Positions 61,087 through 64,000 of a stretch of DNA of 64,000 nt are shown piece by piece. The translations under genes and the position numbers were made by a program. The first letter of the stretch is position 1, and every line of letters starts with the position of its first letter. The stretch comes from Rhizobium sp. 16-449-1b (GTDB lineage: Bacteria > Pseudomonadota > Alphaproteobacteria > Rhizobiales > Rhizobiaceae). The notes under the pieces are model-generated. The model made no database searches, was not told where the DNA came from, and saw nothing but the letters and a program-made list of their open reading frames with translations. The stretch is taken from positions 248,001 to 312,000 of the forward strand of contig NZ_JAGHMH010000006.1 in NCBI RefSeq assembly GCF_017741935.1. The letters are read 5' to 3'.

Positions 61087-61385
61087 TCGGGCGCCCCATT
61101 GTCGATTCGGCGCGCCGCCGGCCTCGTCCGTCGCGGTGATGGCCGTGGTTGTGATGGTGTGGTTCATCAGGCGAGTGACGAAGCGTGCTGATGCCCAGTC
61201 GATCCTGGCCCGCATGCCGCATGACGTTGATCTGCAGAACACCGAGAGACGTCCGCAACCGAACAGAATTAACGTTATGCAAACCGGTCTAGAGATTTAA
61301 ACCGGACAGTGGTCGGTGATGCCGAGAGTACATTACAGACTTCTCGGCATCACCCTAGGATACGCTCAATTTGGCAGCTTAGGCA
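61087..61385. other. hflX-gcd intergenic region
   Basis: About 300 bases without a convincing gene. Short open frames exist on both strands but have no ribosome site and no family-like sequence. The region holds a perfect 13-bp inverted repeat at 61315-61354. It separates convergent hflX and gcd and must contain their terminators. Confidence 0.6.
61315..61354. repeat. 13-bp perfect inverted repeat between hflX and gcd
   Basis: GGTGATGCCGAGA (61315-61327) and TCTCGGCATCACC (61342-61354) are exact inverted copies around 14 bases. RNA from either strand can form a 13-bp stem. No T-run follows on either strand, so it is not a standard terminator. Confidence 0.75.
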
Positions 61386-63830
61386 CTATTGAGCGGGTGC
61401 ATCGGGCAACGCGTAAGCGATGACATAATCGCCGCGGTCACGATTGGTTCCGGTACGGGTCGCCCCGCCGTCCACGACGATGATGTACTGCTTGCCATTC
61501 TTGTCCATGTAGGACATCGGTACGCCCTGGCCGCCGACCGGCAGGCGCGAGCGCCACAGTTCGTCGCCCGTGTCGTTGTCGAATGCCCGGACATAATAGT
61601 CCAGCGATCCATGGAAGAACGTCAGGCCGCCCTTCGTGACCAGTGGTCCGCCCAGAACCGGCATGCCGATCGGGATGTTGACGCCCGGGCGAATGCCGTT
61701 CTTGAAGATGCCGTAGATCGTGGCGTCTTCCATGCTGCCAAGGGGCACCTGCCAACGGACCTTGTTGGTCGTCAGATCGACGGCCGTCATCGAGCCATAG
61801 GGCGGCTTGAAGCATGGGGTGCCGAGCGGTGACAGGAACATGCCGCGCTCCACACCCCAAGGGGTGCCGTTCTGTTCGGAATACTCGCCTTCCGTCGACG
61901 GGACGAGACCTGCCTTGCTGGCGTCTTCACGCTTGAGGAACTTGCCCCACATCGCCATGCGGATGTCGTTGACGATCAGGGTTCCCGTCGTCGGGTCGAT
62001 GGCGCCACCGCCCCAGTTGAAGCCGCCGTAATATCCCGGCCAAATCAACGTGCGTTGCTTGTCGGAGAGCGGTGTCCATTCACCTTCCCAGCGCATCTGC
62101 TTGAACTGAACTCGGCAATAGAGCTGATCGAAGATCGTGGCGCCCCACATGTCCGATTCTTTTAGCGGATCGACGCCAATGGACAGGGCTGAGTAAGGCT
62201 GGGTCTCGGACACCTGCATGCCCGGCATGACGTCGGTTGCGACCTTTCTGTATTCCACCGGAAAAACGGGCTTGCCGTCGCGCCGGTCGAGAATGAATAC
62301 CTGCCCGCGCTTCGTCAGCTGAATCACGACCGGAACGGTCGTGCCGTCCTTGCGCGGCAGATCGTAGAGAATCGGCTGCGAGGTGACGTCATAGTCGAAC
62401 TGGTCGATGTTGGCGGTGCGGAAATGCCACCGTTCCTTGCCCGTCTTCAAGTCTACCGCGACAATAGCGTCGTTGTATTCGTTGGAGTAGGGATGGCGGT
62501 TGCCAGTCCAGAAGTCCGGGGTCTGGTTGCCCGTCGGGAAGTATGCCAGGCCAAGTTTGGGATCGTATGCGGCGGTGCCCCAGAAATTGGGGGTTTCGGG
62601 CGCGTAGTATTGCCCCTCGGGCAGCGGCGTGCTGTCCGTCGCGCCACGGGCAGGATCCCAGGCCCATAGGATGTTACCACTGACGACGTCGAAGCCGCGG
62701 ACGACACCCGAAGGCTCGCCGACAGTCAGGTTGTCGTTCAGGCGTCCGCCGACGACCACAACACCATCAGCAACCAAAGGCGCCGACGTGACGTTGTAGC
62801 TGCCAACCTGACCACCCTTGGGATCGGGCGTTAGGCCGACGGTCAGATCGACATAGCCGTTGACGCCGAAACCTTCGCAAAGCTTGCCGGTCTCTGCATC
62901 CACAGCCAGAATGCGCGCATCGATAGTCGTCTCGATGATGCGCTTGCGGCATGTTGCGACCGCCGGGTCCCCGGTGTTGGCGACCGGCTGGCCGCCGCTC
63001 TGGTCAGCCTTTAGCTGGTCGAGATCGGCATATCCGACGCCACGGCAACGCTTCCAGCCCTTGACGCTTTCGCTGATCTTCGGCTGCGGGTCGAAGCGCC
63101 ATTTTTCCTTGCCCGTTGTCGCATCGATAGCGATCACCTTGCTCAAAGGCGTGCACAGATAAACGGTGTCGTCGATCTTAAGCGGCGTTACCTGATACTC
63201 GCCACCATCCACGGCCATTTCGCCGGTCCGGTATGTCCAGGCGACCTTGAGATCCTTGACGTTGGTCTTGTTGACCTGGTCGAACTGAACGAACTTCTGC
63301 CCCAGCGTATTGCGACCCCAGGCAGTCCAGTCCGCGCCCTCGGACTTACCGGCATCGGGGCTGACGATTTCCGCCTTCTCCCCGCTGGGCGAGACGGTGG
63401 CGTGTGGCCGGAACATACCGACGAACGTTCCCACGACGGCGATCGCCAGCACGGCCGCCACTCCGAAGGCCGGCCGCGGGCCGATGCCGGGCTGACCGTT
63501 CTTCTTGCGCAGCAATGGAGAGAACACGCTAACGAGAAGCGTGATTATGGCGAATGCAAAAAGGCGCGGTACCAACTGCCAGAAGTCAATGCCGACCTCC
63601 CACAGGGCCCATATGACGCTGGCGACGAGAAGGGCCAGGCTGAGAGGGAAAGCGAAGACTCGCTGGCGGATCAATCCATACCCGACGCCCGCGAGTGCCA
63701 GTCCTGCCAGCAGATAAAACCAGGAGCCGCCCAGTACGACAAGGTAAAGGCCGCCTGCGGCCAGTCCCACCCCCAGCAGGGCGAGGACGACGCCGAGCAC
63801 GATGCGCGCCCAGTTGAGAAAAATATTCAT
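61386..63830 (-). CDS. gcd: Membrane-bound PQQ-dependent glucose dehydrogenase
   Basis: Quinoprotein oxidising glucose to gluconolactone in the periplasm and passing electrons to ubiquinone. It has 814 residues. Five membrane spans fill the first 140 residues (WARIVLGVVLALLGVGLAAGG onward), then an eight-bladed beta-propeller with tryptophan-docking repeats (WTAWGRNTLGQKFVQFDQVN, ATTGKEKWRFDPQPK, GWKRCRGVGY). GDYVIAYALPD is the C-terminal end. The ATG follows AAGGTCTACTCT. PQQ synthesis genes are not in the window. Ends near the inverted repeat. Confidence 0.95.
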   Translation of the reverse strand: MNIFLNWARIVLGVVLALLGVGLAAGGLYLVVLGGSWFYLLAGLALAGVGYGLIRQRVFAFPLSLALLVASVIWALWEVGIDFWQLVPRLFAFAIITLLVSVFSPLLRKKNGQPGIGPRPAFGVAAVLAIAVVGTFVGMFRPHATVSPSGEKAEIVSPDAGKSEGADWTAWGRNTLGQKFVQFDQVNKTNVKDLKVAWTYRTGEMAVDGGEYQVTPLKIDDTVYLCTPLSKVIAIDATTGKEKWRFDPQPKISESVKGWKRCRGVGYADLDQLKADQSGGQPVANTGDPAVATCRKRIIETTIDARILAVDAETGKLCEGFGVNGYVDLTVGLTPDPKGGQVGSYNVTSAPLVADGVVVVGGRLNDNLTVGEPSGVVRGFDVVSGNILWAWDPARGATDSTPLPEGQYYAPETPNFWGTAAYDPKLGLAYFPTGNQTPDFWTGNRHPYSNEYNDAIVAVDLKTGKERWHFRTANIDQFDYDVTSQPILYDLPRKDGTTVPVVIQLTKRGQVFILDRRDGKPVFPVEYRKVATDVMPGMQVSETQPYSALSIGVDPLKESDMWGATIFDQLYCRVQFKQMRWEGEWTPLSDKQRTLIWPGYYGGFNWGGGAIDPTTGTLIVNDIRMAMWGKFLKREDASKAGLVPSTEGEYSEQNGTPWGVERGMFLSPLGTPCFKPPYGSMTAVDLTTNKVRWQVPLGSMEDATIYGIFKNGIRPGVNIPIGMPVLGGPLVTKGGLTFFHGSLDYYVRAFDNDTGDELWRSRLPVGGQGVPMSYMDKNGKQYIIVVDGGATRTGTNRDRGDYVIAYALPDAPAQ

Positions 63831-64000
63831 AGAGTAGACCTTGGAATTGAGGTTAAATTGCCTCACCGTGATGCATTTGCATCTGATCAAAATGTCCGCT
63901 TAAATAATGCAAAAAACGACCTATCGAGCATGTGAGACAATTTGACCACTTGTATGCCTCTTTTTGAGTTTGTGAAGAAGGAAAAATGCCTCATTATGAG
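63831..64000 (-). other. Upstream region of gcd
   Basis: The last 170 bases are AT-rich and contain no credible gene. They would hold the gcd promoter on the minus strand. An ATGCATTTGCAT repeat-like motif lies at about 63872-63883. I see no clear -35/-10 pair. Confidence 0.5.

Noticed and set aside
61046..61300. Short open frame after hflX with one hydrophobic stretch
   Set aside because: It begins inside hflX, has no ribosome site and no recognisable homology pattern.

Overview
The window is high-GC chromosomal DNA of an alphaproteobacterium, almost certainly a member of the Rhizobiaceae (Rhizobium/Agrobacterium group). Indicators are the general amino-acid transporter genes aapJ-aapQ-aapM, the order dusB-ntrB-ntrC-ntrY-ntrX-hfq-hflX, a pyruvate dehydrogenase operon whose E1-beta carries its own lipoyl domain, an EipB-type (DUF1849) periplasmic protein, a PHA phasin, and an alphaproteobacterial SOS box (GTTC-N7-GTTC) upstream of lexA. 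Nearly everything is core metabolism or cell-envelope biology. I saw no rRNA, tRNA, insertion sequence, prophage or CRISPR array.

Layout. 1-2.5 kb (minus): aap amino-acid ABC transporter, with a stable hairpin between aapJ and aapQ. 2.9-9.1 kb: metC, FAD monooxygenase, CHCC zinc-finger protein, alpha/beta hydrolase, cysE, two small DUF proteins and a phasin. 9.3-12.2 kb: clpS-clpA proteolysis pair. 12.3-15.5 kb (minus): ridA, GDPD, COG3146 acyltransferase-like protein, HIT and Dabb proteins. 15.7-17.3 kb: EipB-like protein and a secreted pentapeptide-repeat protein. 17.5-30.7 kb: rpsB-tsf-pyrH-frr-uppS-cdsA-rseP-bamA-lpxD-fabZ-lpxA-lpxI-lpxB, linking translation to outer-membrane biogenesis. 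30.7-35.5 kb: gltA, comEC and lexA. 35.7-47.5 kb: VOC protein, kdsA, eno, ftsB, pdhA-pdhB-pdhC, SGNH hydrolase, GNAT, lpdA, two GlsB-type membrane proteins and lipA. 47.6-49.4 kb: a small accessory pocket with a HigBA toxin-antitoxin pair and two tandem paralogous P-loop kinases. 49.4-61.1 kb: ratA/coq10, cinA, ispDF, dusB, ntrBC, ntrYX, hfq and hflX. 61.4-63.8 kb (minus): membrane PQQ glucose dehydrogenase.

Functional logic. The aap transporter and the two Ntr two-component systems form a nitrogen theme. The lpx genes, fabZ, bamA, kdsA, uppS, cdsA and rseP supply lipid A, Kdo, undecaprenyl phosphate, phospholipids and outer-membrane protein assembly. PDH, lipA, eno and gltA feed and start the TCA cycle.

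I found no convincing new multi-gene system. The best leads are the accessory pocket at 47.56-49.43 kb, and several intergenic structures: a pdhA leader that could hide its Shine-Dalgarno sequence, a bulged hairpin before bamA, TGC-N3-GCA pairs on the phasin promoter, a 16-bp palindrome between gltA and comEC, and a 13-bp inverted repeat between hflX and gcd.
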